This document shows, one piece after another, positions 1 through 6,377 of a stretch of DNA of 10,612 nt. Location of the stretch: NCBI GenBank assembly GCA_946481625.1, contig CAMLOZ010000061.1, positions 1 through 10,612 of the forward strand, given 5' to 3'. This DNA comes from an uncultured Haloferula sp. (GTDB lineage Bacteria > Verrucomicrobiota > Verrucomicrobiae > Verrucomicrobiales > Akkermansiaceae). The notes under the pieces are model-generated. The model had not been told where the DNA came from. It worked only from the letters and a program-made list of their open reading frames with translations, and did not search any database. Every line of letters begins with the position of its first letter. Positions within the stretch are counted from its first letter, which is position 1. Made by a program: the position numbers and the translations under genes.

Positions 1-1819
1 CCCGGCATACCGCATCGCCATTGGTCGAGTTGGCATGGGTGGCAGCGGCATCTTCGGCGAAGTGCCGGAATGCCTCGCTGTCTCCGTTCTCCACCAGCAC
101 CACGCCACAGGCCTGGATATCCAAGGTTACCGCTCCCCACGGATCGAGCTTGTCGATCTCCATGAGCCAGGAGAAGCGCTCCGATGCCTCCCGCCAGCGC
201 CCTTGGAGCGCCAGCCACTCGCCGACCGAACGCAGTGCCGTCACGCCGTCCAAACTCGGCCGCTTCGGACGCTCCTTCATGGCCTCCAGCGCCTTCGCCG
301 CGCCCTCGTGATCTCCTTGCCGCAGGAGGATCACCGCCTCCGTGAGCTTCTCGCGGGATTCCGCCTCCTGCCTCAGCACCGCCTCGTTCGCCAGCGCCCT
401 TTCCGTGACTCCCCGCAACTCCGCTTCGTTCGCCAGCGCCTTTTCTGCGACTCCCCGCAGCTCCGCCTGGTGCCGCTCCGCCTCCGTCGCCTTGAGATAA
501 AGCCACGTGGAGGCGCCCAGTCCGGCGATCAACACCAGTGCGACCGCGGCACCCGAGAGAAAGACGATCGTGTGCCGCCTCACCAGCTTCCGCAGCAGGT
601 AGAGCCGGCTGGGAGGGCGGGCAAGTATCGCCTCATCCGACAAGTACCGCTGCACGTCCATCGCAAGCCCGTTTGCGGTGTCGTAGCGGCGGGTGCGGTC
701 CTTCTCCAGAGCCCGCATCACGATCCAATCCAGATCTCCCTTGATCTGGGAAAGGAGGCGGGCCGGTTCGGTATGGCGCTTTTCCGCCGTCGCCTTCAAC
801 TCCTCGGCACCCAGCGCGGCCAAGGCCGTGGAGGGTCGCAGCGGGTCCCTGTCCTTCAAGATCCGGCGCATGCCTTCCGGGCCGGAGAGGGAAAGTTCCT
901 TTCCATCGAAGGGCGTACTTCCGGTCAGCAATTCATAGAGCAGGACACCCAGGCTGTACACATCGCTGCGCGTGTCCACGTCGATGCCCCGGAGCTCCGC
1001 TTGCTCGGGACTCATGTAGGCTGGCGTTCCGAGCAGTTGCTCGTGGTGGGTGTGCAAGGTTTCTTCCGTCAGCCGCCCCTCGATGGCCTTCGCGATCCCG
1101 AAGTCGATGACCTTCGGAACCGGTACGCCGTCATGCATCGCCACCAGCACATTGGACGGTTTGATGTCCCGGTGGATGATGCCCTTCTGGTGGGCGTGCT
1201 GGATCGCCTTGCACGCCAGGATGAAAAGTTCCAGCCGCTGCCGGAGATCGCTGCGGTTCGTATCGCAGAATTCGGTGATCCGTGTCCCGCGCACCAGTTC
1301 CAGCACGAAATACGGCCGGCCCGTGTCCGTCGCGCCCGCGTCCAGAACCCGTGCGATGTTCGGATGATCCATCATCGCCAGGGCCTGCCGCTCCGCGTCA
1401 AACCGCGCGATGACGCTCCGCGTGTCCATGCCAAGCTTGATGACCTTCAACGCCACCAGACGCTTCACCGGCGCCTCCTGCTCCGCCAGATAGACGACCC
1501 CGCAGCCCCCTTCGCCCAAGCACTGCATGATCGTATAGCGGTCGATCTTCTTGCCGATCCTTTCGTCTGCCGGCTCGCCGTTCACCGCCCCCGCGGGAAC
1601 CGCCTCGGGCAATTCGTCCGCGTTCAGGACAATGGCCGTATACCCGCGGTCGATCCACCGGTCCGCGTCCTCCTGCGATGCCAGCATCTCCTCGACGACG
1701 GCGCGCAAGCCGGGATTGTCGATGCAGGCCTGGTCGAGAAAGACTCTCCGCTGGTCCGCATCCGTGACGTGCAGGGCGGCGAAGAACACCGAGTCTTCCA
1801 GTTGCTTCGCTGCTGACAT
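1..1819 (-). CDS. Membrane-anchored Ser/Thr protein kinase, PVC type, C-terminus cut by window edge
   Basis: A eukaryotic-type (Hanks) Ser/Thr kinase; 606 codons are visible with no stop, so the C-terminal part lies beyond base 1. Starting from ATG at 1819 (MSAAKQLEDS), I see an N-terminal leader of about 90 residues, then a full kinase domain at about 94-375: glycine loop GEGGCGVVYLAE (102-113), VALK with ATP lysine K125, catalytic HRDIKPSN (217-224, D218), DFG (239-241), and GTPAYMSPEQ activation/APE-like segment (264-273). All catalytic residues are present, so it should be active. One transmembrane helix (about 418-440) follows, then a charged coiled coil with a duplicated 14-residue unit, then helical TPR-like repeats that should face the cell exterior or periplasm. 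The domain order matches kinases common in Verrucomicrobia and Planctomycetes. It lies 61 bp after an ECF sigma gene on the same strand, so the pair is probably co-transcribed; phosphorylation of, or signalling with, that sigma factor is inference. Substrate unknown. Confidence 0.93.
   Translation of the reverse strand, partial: MSAAKQLEDSVFFAALHVTDADQRRVFLDQACIDNPGLRAVVEEMLASQEDADRWIDRGYTAIVLNADELPEAVPAGAVNGEPADERIGKKIDRYTIMQCLGEGGCGVVYLAEQEAPVKRLVALKVIKLGMDTRSVIARFDAERQALAMMDHPNIARVLDAGATDTGRPYFVLELVRGTRITEFCDTNRSDLRQRLELFILACKAIQHAHQKGIIHRDIKPSNVLVAMHDGVPVPKVIDFGIAKAIEGRLTEETLHTHHEQLLGTPAYMSPEQAELRGIDVDTRSDVYSLGVLLYELLTGSTPFDGKELSLSGPEGMRRILKDRDPLRPSTALAALGAEELKATAEKRHTEPARLLSQIKGDLDWIVMRALEKDRTRRYDTANGLAMDVQRYLSDEAILARPPSRLYLLRKLVRRHTIVFLSGAAVALVLIAGLGASTWLYLKATEAERHQAELRGVAEKALANEAELRGVTERALANEAVLRQEAESREKLTEAVILLRQGDHEGAAKALEAMKERPKRPSLDGVTALRSVGEWLALQGRWREASERFSWLMEIDKLDPWGAVTLDIQACGVVLVENGDSEAFRHFAEDAAATHANSTNGDAVCR
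381..464. repeat. 42-bp tandem duplication inside the kinase coiled coil
   Basis: Two adjacent 42-bp units (381-422 and 423-464) differ at only 5 positions. They keep the kinase reading frame and encode two 14-residue copies of the type LRGVxE/RxALANEA, just after the transmembrane helix. The duplication lengthens a predicted coiled coil. It is a small in-frame expansion rather than a mobile element. Confidence 0.8.
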
Positions 1820-1880
1820 TTGAAACTTGTTTGATGAAACACGCGCCGTTCGCGACGAAATCCTGCCAGAAAAAACCGGA

Positions 1881-2426
1881 TCACTCCTGAGGCCGGACCC
1901 AGCGGAACAAGCGGGCCTTGGCGCAGACCCATTGACGGTACACGGTGCGTTCGCCGATGCCGAGCGTCTCCGCGACCTCCTCGTTGGTCAGCCCGCCGAA
2001 GAATTTCAGCACCACGATGCGGGCCTGCTCGGGGTCCTCGCGCTCCAGTTTCTCCAAGGCCTCGTTGATCAGCAGCAGATCCTCATCCGGAACCGTCTCG
2101 GCAATCTCAACCTCACCGATGTCAATGCGCTGACATCCTCCGCCCCGCTTCTGCCGCGCCTTCCGGCGGGCGTTATCGACCAAGATCCGGCGCATCGCGT
2201 CGGCCGCCGCGCCGAAGAAATGTCCCCGGTTCTGCCACGAACGGTCGCCCGCGGCGGACAACTGGAGCCAGGCCTCGTGAACGAGTGCCGTGGCCTGCAA
2301 CGTCTGCCCGGCAGCCTCTTGCGCCATGCGGGCAGCCGCCAGCCTCCGCAAGTCGTCGTACACCAGGGACAGCAATTCCTCGGACGTACGGTCGTTCGCC
2401 CGCAAGAACATGGTGACATCGCTCAT
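1881..2426 (-). CDS. ECF-type RNA polymerase sigma factor (Sigma70_ECF / Sig-70_X6-like family)
   Basis: A 181-residue sigma-70 family factor. Region 2 spans about residues 15-95: LVYDDLRRLAAARM, the family-typical ATALVHEAWLQL (46-56), and GHFFGAAADAMRRILVDNAR (68-87). Region 4 spans about 123-175, with VVLKFFGGLTNEEVAETLGI as the first part of its helix-turn-helix and ERTVYRQWVCAKARLF as the DNA-recognition part. The length is normal for the family. I chose ATG at 2426 (MSDVT) because family members typically begin this way; a TTG seven codons upstream is less likely. No convincing Shine-Dalgarno precedes it. The kinase gene begins 61 bp after its stop. ECF factors coupled to Ser/Thr kinases instead of classic anti-sigma factors are known in PVC bacteria, so kinase-dependent control is a reasonable inference. 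Target promoters are unknown. Confidence 0.93.
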   Translation of the reverse strand: MSDVTMFLRANDRTSEELLSLVYDDLRRLAAARMAQEAAGQTLQATALVHEAWLQLSAAGDRSWQNRGHFFGAAADAMRRILVDNARRKARQKRGGGCQRIDIGEVEIAETVPDEDLLLINEALEKLEREDPEQARIVVLKFFGGLTNEEVAETLGIGERTVYRQWVCAKARLFRWVRPQE

Positions 2427-2458
2427 AGCGCGATGGAAACTACACAAGAAAGCAAGGC

Positions 2459-2494
2459 TTGGCGAATACGAGTTCGGATCTGTGTTTTCGCCAA
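2459..2494. promoter_or_regulatory. Perfect 8-bp inverted repeat upstream of the sigma gene; possible operator
   Basis: TTGGCGAA (2459-2466) and its exact complement TTCGCCAA (2487-2494) flank a 20-bp spacer, 33 bp upstream of the chosen sigma start. On the minus strand a loose promoter-like pair, TTGGCG and TCGTAT with a 17-bp spacer, falls within the same element. The spacing of about 28 bp between arm centres (near three helical turns) would suit a dimeric regulator, or autoregulation by the sigma factor. Direct evidence is only the symmetry; function is inferred. Confidence 0.4.
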
Positions 2495-2599
2495 ACGCCG
2501 CATCGTTCGGTCTTCAAAAAGCGAGAACCAAAGCCGCCTGATGTCCGTAATACTGACGTCAACGGTTCTTGAAATCCTCACAACCCTTCAAGGGGAGAG

Positions 2600-2676
2600 T
2601 GGTCGGGGCGGCCAGATTCGAACTGACGACATCCTGCTCCCAAAGCAGGCGCTCTACCAGGCTGAGCTACGCCCCG
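2600..2676 (-). tRNA. tRNA-Pro (anticodon UGG), CCA encoded
   Basis: On the minus strand a full 77-nt cloverleaf can be folded by eye. The acceptor stem CGGGGCG/CGCCCCG pairs perfectly. The D-arm is GCTCAGCCTGGTAGAGC. The anticodon stem CCTGC/GCAGG carries loop TTTGGGA, giving anticodon TGG with G37 as expected for proline tRNAs. The variable loop has 5 nt, the T-arm is GTCAG-TTCGAAT-CTGGC, the discriminator base is A, and the genome encodes CCA at 2602-2600. It reads CCN proline codons. It sits on the same strand as, and between, the lipoate ligase-like gene and the sigma gene. Start of the mature tRNA is 2676. Confidence 0.97.
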
Positions 2677-2716
2677 GACGGGCGGGACCATCCGCAAGCA
2701 GCCCCCTGCTGGCAAG

Positions 2717-2735
2717 GCGAAAGCCCGCACGCGGG
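2717..2735 (-). terminator. Weak hairpin just after the lipoate ligase-like gene
   Basis: Right after the stop codon at 2740-2742, the minus strand can form a short GC hairpin, CCCGC/GCGGG or CCCG/CGGG with a tetraloop (2724-2735), followed by only three T residues (CTTTCG). It may be a poor intrinsic terminator, or simply part of a leader reading into the tRNA gene. The short U tract makes this uncertain. Confidence 0.2.
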
Positions 2736-2739
2736 AGGA

Positions 2740-3438
2740 TTAGCGCCGGGAAGTCCATTCCACGCTCGCATAACGCTCCGCGGCGATCGCCGCGATCACT
2801 GTTTCCGGGGGGCAAATGGCCGGGGAAACCACTTCGAGCGCGAGGGCGGCGGCCAGGCTCTCGGCCACGGGCGGGGAGGAGGCCACCGAGCCCTGGTGAA
2901 GCAGGCCGCGGGTGGTGCGCCGTTGCCCGGCACCGGCGATCTTGCGGCCCGCCGGATCGAGCACGTCGTACTCGACCGGCCGGATGAAGCACTCCCCCCC
3001 GGCGGCCGGTGCCGCCGGCCCGGCGAGCCGGGCGCTCTTACCGGCACCTTGCAGCGCGGATACGACGGCCGAGTGAATGACGCGGTAGCTGCCGGCTCCA
3101 CGGGCTTCCGCCAGCTTCTCCCCCCGCGGGACGAAGAGCGTGTAGGTCCAGTCCGCGCGATGGTCAACGATCCCGCCTCCGGTCCAGCGCCGGACCCAGC
3201 GCAGGCCGTTCGCAGGAAGGTCGGCGCATTTCACGAAGTAACCGAAGCTGCCCCAACCGGGCTCCCAGCGGTAGGAACGCAGGACCGGCAGGTCCGATGT
3301 TTCCGCAAGCCACTGGTCCACCGCCATGTTTCCGGGACCGTCGCGCTCGACGGGATCGATCCAGAGCTGGAGCAGCGGGAGCACTGCGGGAGGCTGGTGT
3401 TTCGCCCTCGTTTTGCAAAGCAGAACAAACCCTTGCAT
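2740..3438 (-). CDS. Lipoate-protein ligase / octanoyltransferase family protein (LipM/LplA-like)
   Basis: A 232-residue protein of the BPL/LplA/LipB fold that attaches octanoyl or lipoyl groups to lipoyl-domain lysines in the cytoplasm. Visible signatures: SYRWEPGWGSFGYF (55-68), the substrate-loop motif RRWTGGGIVDH (83-93), then ECFIRPVEYDV (149-159), GRKIAGAGQRR (164-174, with conserved K166) and LLHQGS (179-184). The CF-x3-x-EYD block with C150 followed by KIxGxxQ is the arrangement of LipM-type octanoyltransferases, where that cysteine is the acyl nucleophile; true LplA ligases lack this need. I therefore favour octanoyltransferase, but cannot rule out a ligase. It is somewhat shorter than LipM (about 280 residues). 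ATG at 3438 leaves only 29 bp to the divergent gene; GTG at 3384 (VLPLLQLWID), nearer the conserved start of the domain, would give an 83-bp promoter space and is a serious alternative. Confidence 0.85.
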   Translation of the reverse strand: MQGFVLLCKTRAKHQPPAVLPLLQLWIDPVERDGPGNMAVDQWLAETSDLPVLRSYRWEPGWGSFGYFVKCADLPANGLRWVRRWTGGGIVDHRADWTYTLFVPRGEKLAEARGAGSYRVIHSAVVSALQGAGKSARLAGPAAPAAGGECFIRPVEYDVLDPAGRKIAGAGQRRTTRGLLHQGSVASSPPVAESLAAALALEVVSPAICPPETVIAAIAAERYASVEWTSRR

Positions 3439-3467
3439 CCCCCGCCCTGCCGCGCACTTTCGGGGGC

Positions 3468-4289
3468 ATGTCCTTCACGCCCAAGCCGCATGCCGCGCTC
3501 CTGATCGTGGGGCACGGCTCGACGGAAAACCCAGACTCTTCCACACCCTACTTCGAGCACGCGGATGAGATCCGCTCCCGCGGCCTGTTCGGCGAGGTGC
3601 ATTGCTGCTTTTGGAAGGAGGAACCCTCGATGCGCGAGGCGGAGTACCTCATCGAGGCGGAGGAGGTGTACGTCGTGCCGGATTTCATCAGCGAAGGCTA
3701 CTTCACGCAGGAGGTGATCCCGCGCGAGTTGCGGCTCGAAGGTCCCAGCACCCGCCGCGCCGGAAAGACCTGGCACTACACCCTGCCGGTGGGCGTGCAC
3801 CGCTCGATGACCGGGCTGCTGCTCCAGCGCGCGAAGGAGGTGGCACCGGAGGCGGATCCCGCGCAGACCACGCTCTTCATCGTCGGCCACGGTACCGGCC
3901 TGAACCAGAACTCGACCAAGGCGGTCCGCGACCAGGCCGACCTGATCAAGTCCTCGGGCGCGGGCTATGCCGACGTGCTGGACGCCTACATGGAGGAGCA
4001 GCCGTTCATCGCGGAGTGGGACAAGCTCGCCGCCACGCCGAACGTGGTGGTGGTGCCTTTCTTCATCGCGGACGGCCTGCACAGCTATCAGGACATCCCG
4101 GTCCTGTTAGGGATCGAAACCGAGCCCGGCGAGGCCGCGAGCCAGCGCGAGGTCTTCCGGCACAATCCCCATCACCTGCGCGGCAAAACGCTCTACTACT
4201 CCTCCGCCATCGGCACCGGCCGGAACATGGCGGAGGTCATCCTCGACCAAGTGACCGACTTCGATGCGAAACACCATGAAGCTCGCTGA
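3468..4289 (+). CDS. Tandem CbiX-domain protein, sirohydrochlorin chelatase-like (N-terminal half of a DR2241-like protein)
   Basis: A 273-residue cytoplasmic protein with two copies of the CbiX/SirB fold, the family that inserts Co2+ or Fe2+ into sirohydrochlorin (cobalamin or siroheme pathways). Repeat 1 starts with LLIVGHGS (11-18, H16) and repeat 2 with LFIVGHGTG (136-144, H141). The second metal-site histidine of the family lies in a GxH-x3-DIP motif: repeat 2 keeps it (GLHSYQDIP, H205), but repeat 1 has GYFTQEVIP, where the histidine is replaced. ATG at 3468 was chosen because homology begins right there; upstream codons in frame overlap the divergent lipoate gene. The next gene starts before this one stops (14-bp overlap), so the two are translationally coupled. 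Together they resemble DR2241 of Deinococcus, in which CbiX domains and an Fe-S domain sit in one chain. No other cobalamin or siroheme genes are in the window, so the actual substrate is not established. Confidence 0.85.
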   Translation: MSFTPKPHAALLIVGHGSTENPDSSTPYFEHADEIRSRGLFGEVHCCFWKEEPSMREAEYLIEAEEVYVVPDFISEGYFTQEVIPRELRLEGPSTRRAGKTWHYTLPVGVHRSMTGLLLQRAKEVAPEADPAQTTLFIVGHGTGLNQNSTKAVRDQADLIKSSGAGYADVLDAYMEEQPFIAEWDKLAATPNVVVVPFFIADGLHSYQDIPVLLGIETEPGEAASQREVFRHNPHHLRGKTLYYSSAIGTGRNMAEVILDQVTDFDAKHHEAR

Positions 4290-4938
4290 ACGTCTCGCCG
4301 CCGCCATCGCCGGAGGCGTCCGCCGGATCGGCCAGGTATCGATCGAGCCGGGAAAAGGCGGCCATGGATACCTCCTGCGTCACATCGACGACGAGGGAAT
4401 CGACCCCGGATCGCTGGAGGTCCACGAGGATCCCGAAATGGCCCGCGCCATTTCCACGTGGGCGGACGACGGCCACTACCGCTTCACCAAGGGCGAACTC
4501 TCCCTGGTGCGGGGATGGATGCTGGTGCTCGCCTCGGCCGGGCAGTTGAAGCAGGCCCTGGATCTCTTCTATCCCGCCGGGGTCGGGCTGTGGTTCGCGC
4601 AGCAGGAAGGCAGGATCGAAGTCGAGCATCTCCGCACCAAACTCAACCGGCAAACCGGCATGTACCGCTTCGCCCGCAACCTGAGCGATGCGGGCGCGCA
4701 GCAGCTCGTCACCGAGGTCTGCGGTCCGGGCAATTGCTGCGTGAAGAAGATCCTCTGGAGGATCGACGAGACCACGCCGCTCGAAGACAGCGAAGCAAGC
4801 CGCTACGACGGCGTCGTGGGAGACATCGACCGCGCCGCCGCCATTCCCCTGCTCTGCCGCGAGGCCTGCAACCACTTCGTCGCGGAAGCCCGCAAGGCTT
4901 CAAAGGCGGAGGCCGATGCGGCGAAGCAAGCGGGCTAG
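4276..4938 (+). CDS. Putative 4Fe-4S protein, DR2241 C-terminal-like partner of the CbiX protein
   Basis: A 220-residue soluble protein. Its C-terminal part contains CGPGNCCVKKILW and, about 40 residues on, CREAC: five cysteines in a Cx4CC...Cx3C pattern (residues 149, 154, 155, 194 and 198 from this start), enough to hold a 4Fe-4S cluster. I recall this cysteine layout from the DR2241-type domains (Fer4_23 and the DR2241 stabilising domain), which in Deinococcus follow CbiX domains in one polypeptide; no search was run. The N-terminal 140 residues are alpha/beta-looking and have no motif I can name. ATG at 4276 gives a 14-bp overlap with the CbiX gene; ATG at 4264 (four codons longer) is equally possible, and neither has a Shine-Dalgarno sequence. 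Expected role: redox or structural partner of the chelatase, by analogy with CbiX proteins that carry Fe-S clusters. Confidence 0.78.
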   Translation: MKLAERLAAAIAGGVRRIGQVSIEPGKGGHGYLLRHIDDEGIDPGSLEVHEDPEMARAISTWADDGHYRFTKGELSLVRGWMLVLASAGQLKQALDLFYPAGVGLWFAQQEGRIEVEHLRTKLNRQTGMYRFARNLSDAGAQQLVTEVCGPGNCCVKKILWRIDETTPLEDSEASRYDGVVGDIDRAAAIPLLCREACNHFVAEARKASKAEADAAKQAG

Positions 4939-4982
4939 CGTGACTGGTGAAGAAGCGTGGCCGCTTGCATCGGGCCTGGCTG

Positions 4983-5300
4983 CTAAAGGAGCTCCTCGTT
5001 GATGTCGGGCTTCTGCGGATCGAAGCCCTTTGAGTAAGAGAAGAGGTCCTTGTGGCAGTACTCGGCGAACCTTTCCTTCTCCGCGGGCTTCAGACGGTTC
5101 CAGATGGCGATGTTGAGACTTCGCGCGACCTTCATCATCATCTTCAGCGTGAGCTTCCTCCCGCTCTTCGCCCGCTGGACCTGCTTGTGCGTGAGCTGCT
5201 CGGGAGAGGCTTCCACCAGGTCGTGGTTCTCGAGCTTCCAGTGCTCCATCACCGCCGCCAGCGGCTGCGGTCCAAACTCCCTGTCGGTGTCTTCGGTCAT
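4983..5300 (-). CDS. Small helix-turn-helix-like protein of a Verrucomicrobia-type conserved family
   Basis: A 105-residue soluble protein with no signal peptide or membrane segment. The core, about residues 22-68, reads KLENHDLVEASPEQLTHKQV ... AKSGRKLT ... KVARSLN, which looks like a divergent Cro/C1-type HTH: a helix, a turn, a basic recognition segment (QRAKSGRKLT) and a following helix. I have seen this NHDLV-x6-LTHKxV-xRAxxGRxLT pattern in small uncharacterised proteins of Verrucomicrobia, often ending in a DLFxY segment as here (KDLFSY, 84-89). DNA binding is inferred from the pattern only. ATG at 5300 was preferred to GTG at 5351 because the extra 17 residues are low-complexity and Pro/Thr/Arg-rich. 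It is last in a leftward series of genes, 120 bp after the small membrane protein, so it may have its own promoter. Confidence 0.75.
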   Translation of the reverse strand: MTEDTDREFGPQPLAAVMEHWKLENHDLVEASPEQLTHKQVQRAKSGRKLTLKMMMKVARSLNIAIWNRLKPAEKERFAEYCHKDLFSYSKGFDPQKPDINEELL

Positions 5301-5420
5301 CGGCGGTTCTCGTGTTGGTGAGGGCGTGGATCCGGCGCGCCCTTCGTTCACGCCGCGGGTGTGGCACGAAGCGGGCCGGAGGGAAAGCGGAAGCTTTACG
5401 AATCCCGGCAGCCGCTCCCG

Positions 5421-5705
5421 CTAGCGATGCATCTTTTCCCGCTCCTCCCGGATCACGGCGAGGGCATCGTAAACCGCGAACGCGACCACGAGAACCCCGA
5501 GGACGCCGCAACCGGCCCACCAGAGGAAAAAGCGCCAGATGTCCTTGCTCAACCAGACGGGAATCACCCACAGGCCGATCGCAAACACCGCCAGCAGGAG
5601 GAAAAGCAGCTTCCCGATGAAACGCCGGCGCAGGTGGCGGTCGCGGAGGATTCCACGGGCGATGCCCTTGTTGGCAGACCACCGGGATGCTGGCTTCTCG
5701 CTCAT
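5421..5705 (-). CDS. Small membrane protein with two predicted helices, unknown function
   Basis: A 94-residue protein not recognised. It has a basic N-terminal tail (RDRHLRRRF, 21-29), a first membrane helix at about 30-52, a short linker, a second helix at about 57-79 rich in Trp, Val and Gly, and a charged C-terminus (REEREKMHR). By the positive-inside rule both ends should be cytoplasmic. ATG at 5705 was chosen over the adjacent upstream GTG. It lies 48 bp after the four-helix membrane protein, on the same strand, so co-transcription is likely. No conserved catalytic motif is visible. Confidence 0.65.
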   Translation of the reverse strand: MSEKPASRWSANKGIARGILRDRHLRRRFIGKLLFLLLAVFAIGLWVIPVWLSKDIWRFFLWWAGCGVLGVLVVAFAVYDALAVIREEREKMHR

Positions 5706-5753
5706 CACGGAAAAGCCTCCGACACTTCGCCGGGCGGGGCAAGAACGGGATGC

Positions 5754-6335
5754 TCAGGCATCCCTGGCCTTGATGCGGTCGAGAAAGGCATTCCCAAGGA
5801 TGAGGGTCGGAATCGCGAGGGCGGCGAGTTCCCAATAGAACCAAGGGATCGGACGCACCCGGATGCTTGCCAACACCTCCTTCTGCAAGGTCCGGCCCAT
5901 CTCCCCGAGATCGATGTTCACCGTGGGACCCTCGGAGGAAGGGGGCTTCGACATGCTCTCCGGGATGGCTTTCTCCGCCGGGAAACCGAGCGATACTTGT
6001 ATCAGCAGGCATGCCAGCGCCACGGCGCACAAGGCACCGCAGCCGCGGTCCAGATCCTTCCGCCCGGCGATCAGCGAGGCGAAGGACATCAGCAAGGCCC
6101 CGAGGATCGCCACCAGCGCCACCGCTCCCAAATAGGAATGCCCGAGCGACTCGCCTTCGTCGGAGAATTTGATCTGCTTGTCCTTGGCGGAATTCGACGC
6201 GGTCGCGGAGCCGATGATCATTTGCACGCCCGTTTGGGTCGCCATGCGCTCGCCGCGGCATTCGATGCTGACCCAGGGCAGGAAAAGGAAAACGAGGGCA
6301 GCAAGCGCGGAGACAAGATTGAGCTTGGGGATCAC
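5754..6335 (-). CDS. Membrane protein with four predicted helices, unknown function
   Basis: A 193-residue protein that I cannot assign to a named family. Hydrophobic stretches at about 5-24, 67-90, 99-118 and 166-185 predict four membrane helices, with two loops of about 42-47 residues (25-66 and 119-165) likely on the outside. The second loop holds a proline/serine stretch. Start is GTG at 6335; no ATG lies in a better position, and no ribosome binding site is seen. The gene begins 42 bp after the stop of the response regulator, so it is probably the third gene of the histidine kinase operon. A role in signalling is possible only by context. Confidence 0.68.
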   Translation of the reverse strand: MIPKLNLVSALAALVFLFLPWVSIECRGERMATQTGVQMIIGSATASNSAKDKQIKFSDEGESLGHSYLGAVALVAILGALLMSFASLIAGRKDLDRGCGALCAVALACLLIQVSLGFPAEKAIPESMSKPPSSEGPTVNIDLGEMGRTLQKEVLASIRVRPIPWFYWELAALAIPTLILGNAFLDRIKARDA

Positions 6336-6377
6336 CGTAACAGTTAGATCATGGCGCGTGGCGGTGGCAAGGATGCA

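Noticed and set aside
35..1816. 593-codon open frame on the plus strand
   Set aside because: It is antisense to the clear Ser/Thr kinase and is rich in Arg/His/Leu/Gln, as expected from the complement of a high-GC gene; no domain is recognisable.
2427..2447. TTG start for the sigma factor, seven codons upstream
   Set aside because: The sequence MSDVT at 2426 is a typical family start and ATG is preferred.
2554..2561. TGACGTCA palindrome
   Set aside because: An 8-bp palindrome on its own is expected by chance at this scale; no second copy or promoter context was found.
2600..2676. tRNA-Pro as an integration site for a mobile element
   Set aside because: No integrase gene and no repeated tRNA 3' end was seen in the window.
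4939..4982. Bidirectional terminator between the two convergent genes
   Set aside because: Only a 4-bp AGCG/CGCT stem is present, with no T tract on either side.
5384..5397. AAAGC/GCTTT hairpin between the small membrane protein and the HTH-like gene
   Set aside because: Only 5 bp with no T tract; too weak to call a terminator.
4900..6261. 453-codon open frame on the minus strand
   Set aside because: It overlaps three better minus-strand genes in another frame and is Arg/Gly/Pro-rich without motifs; the small membrane proteins have clean hydrophobic segments.
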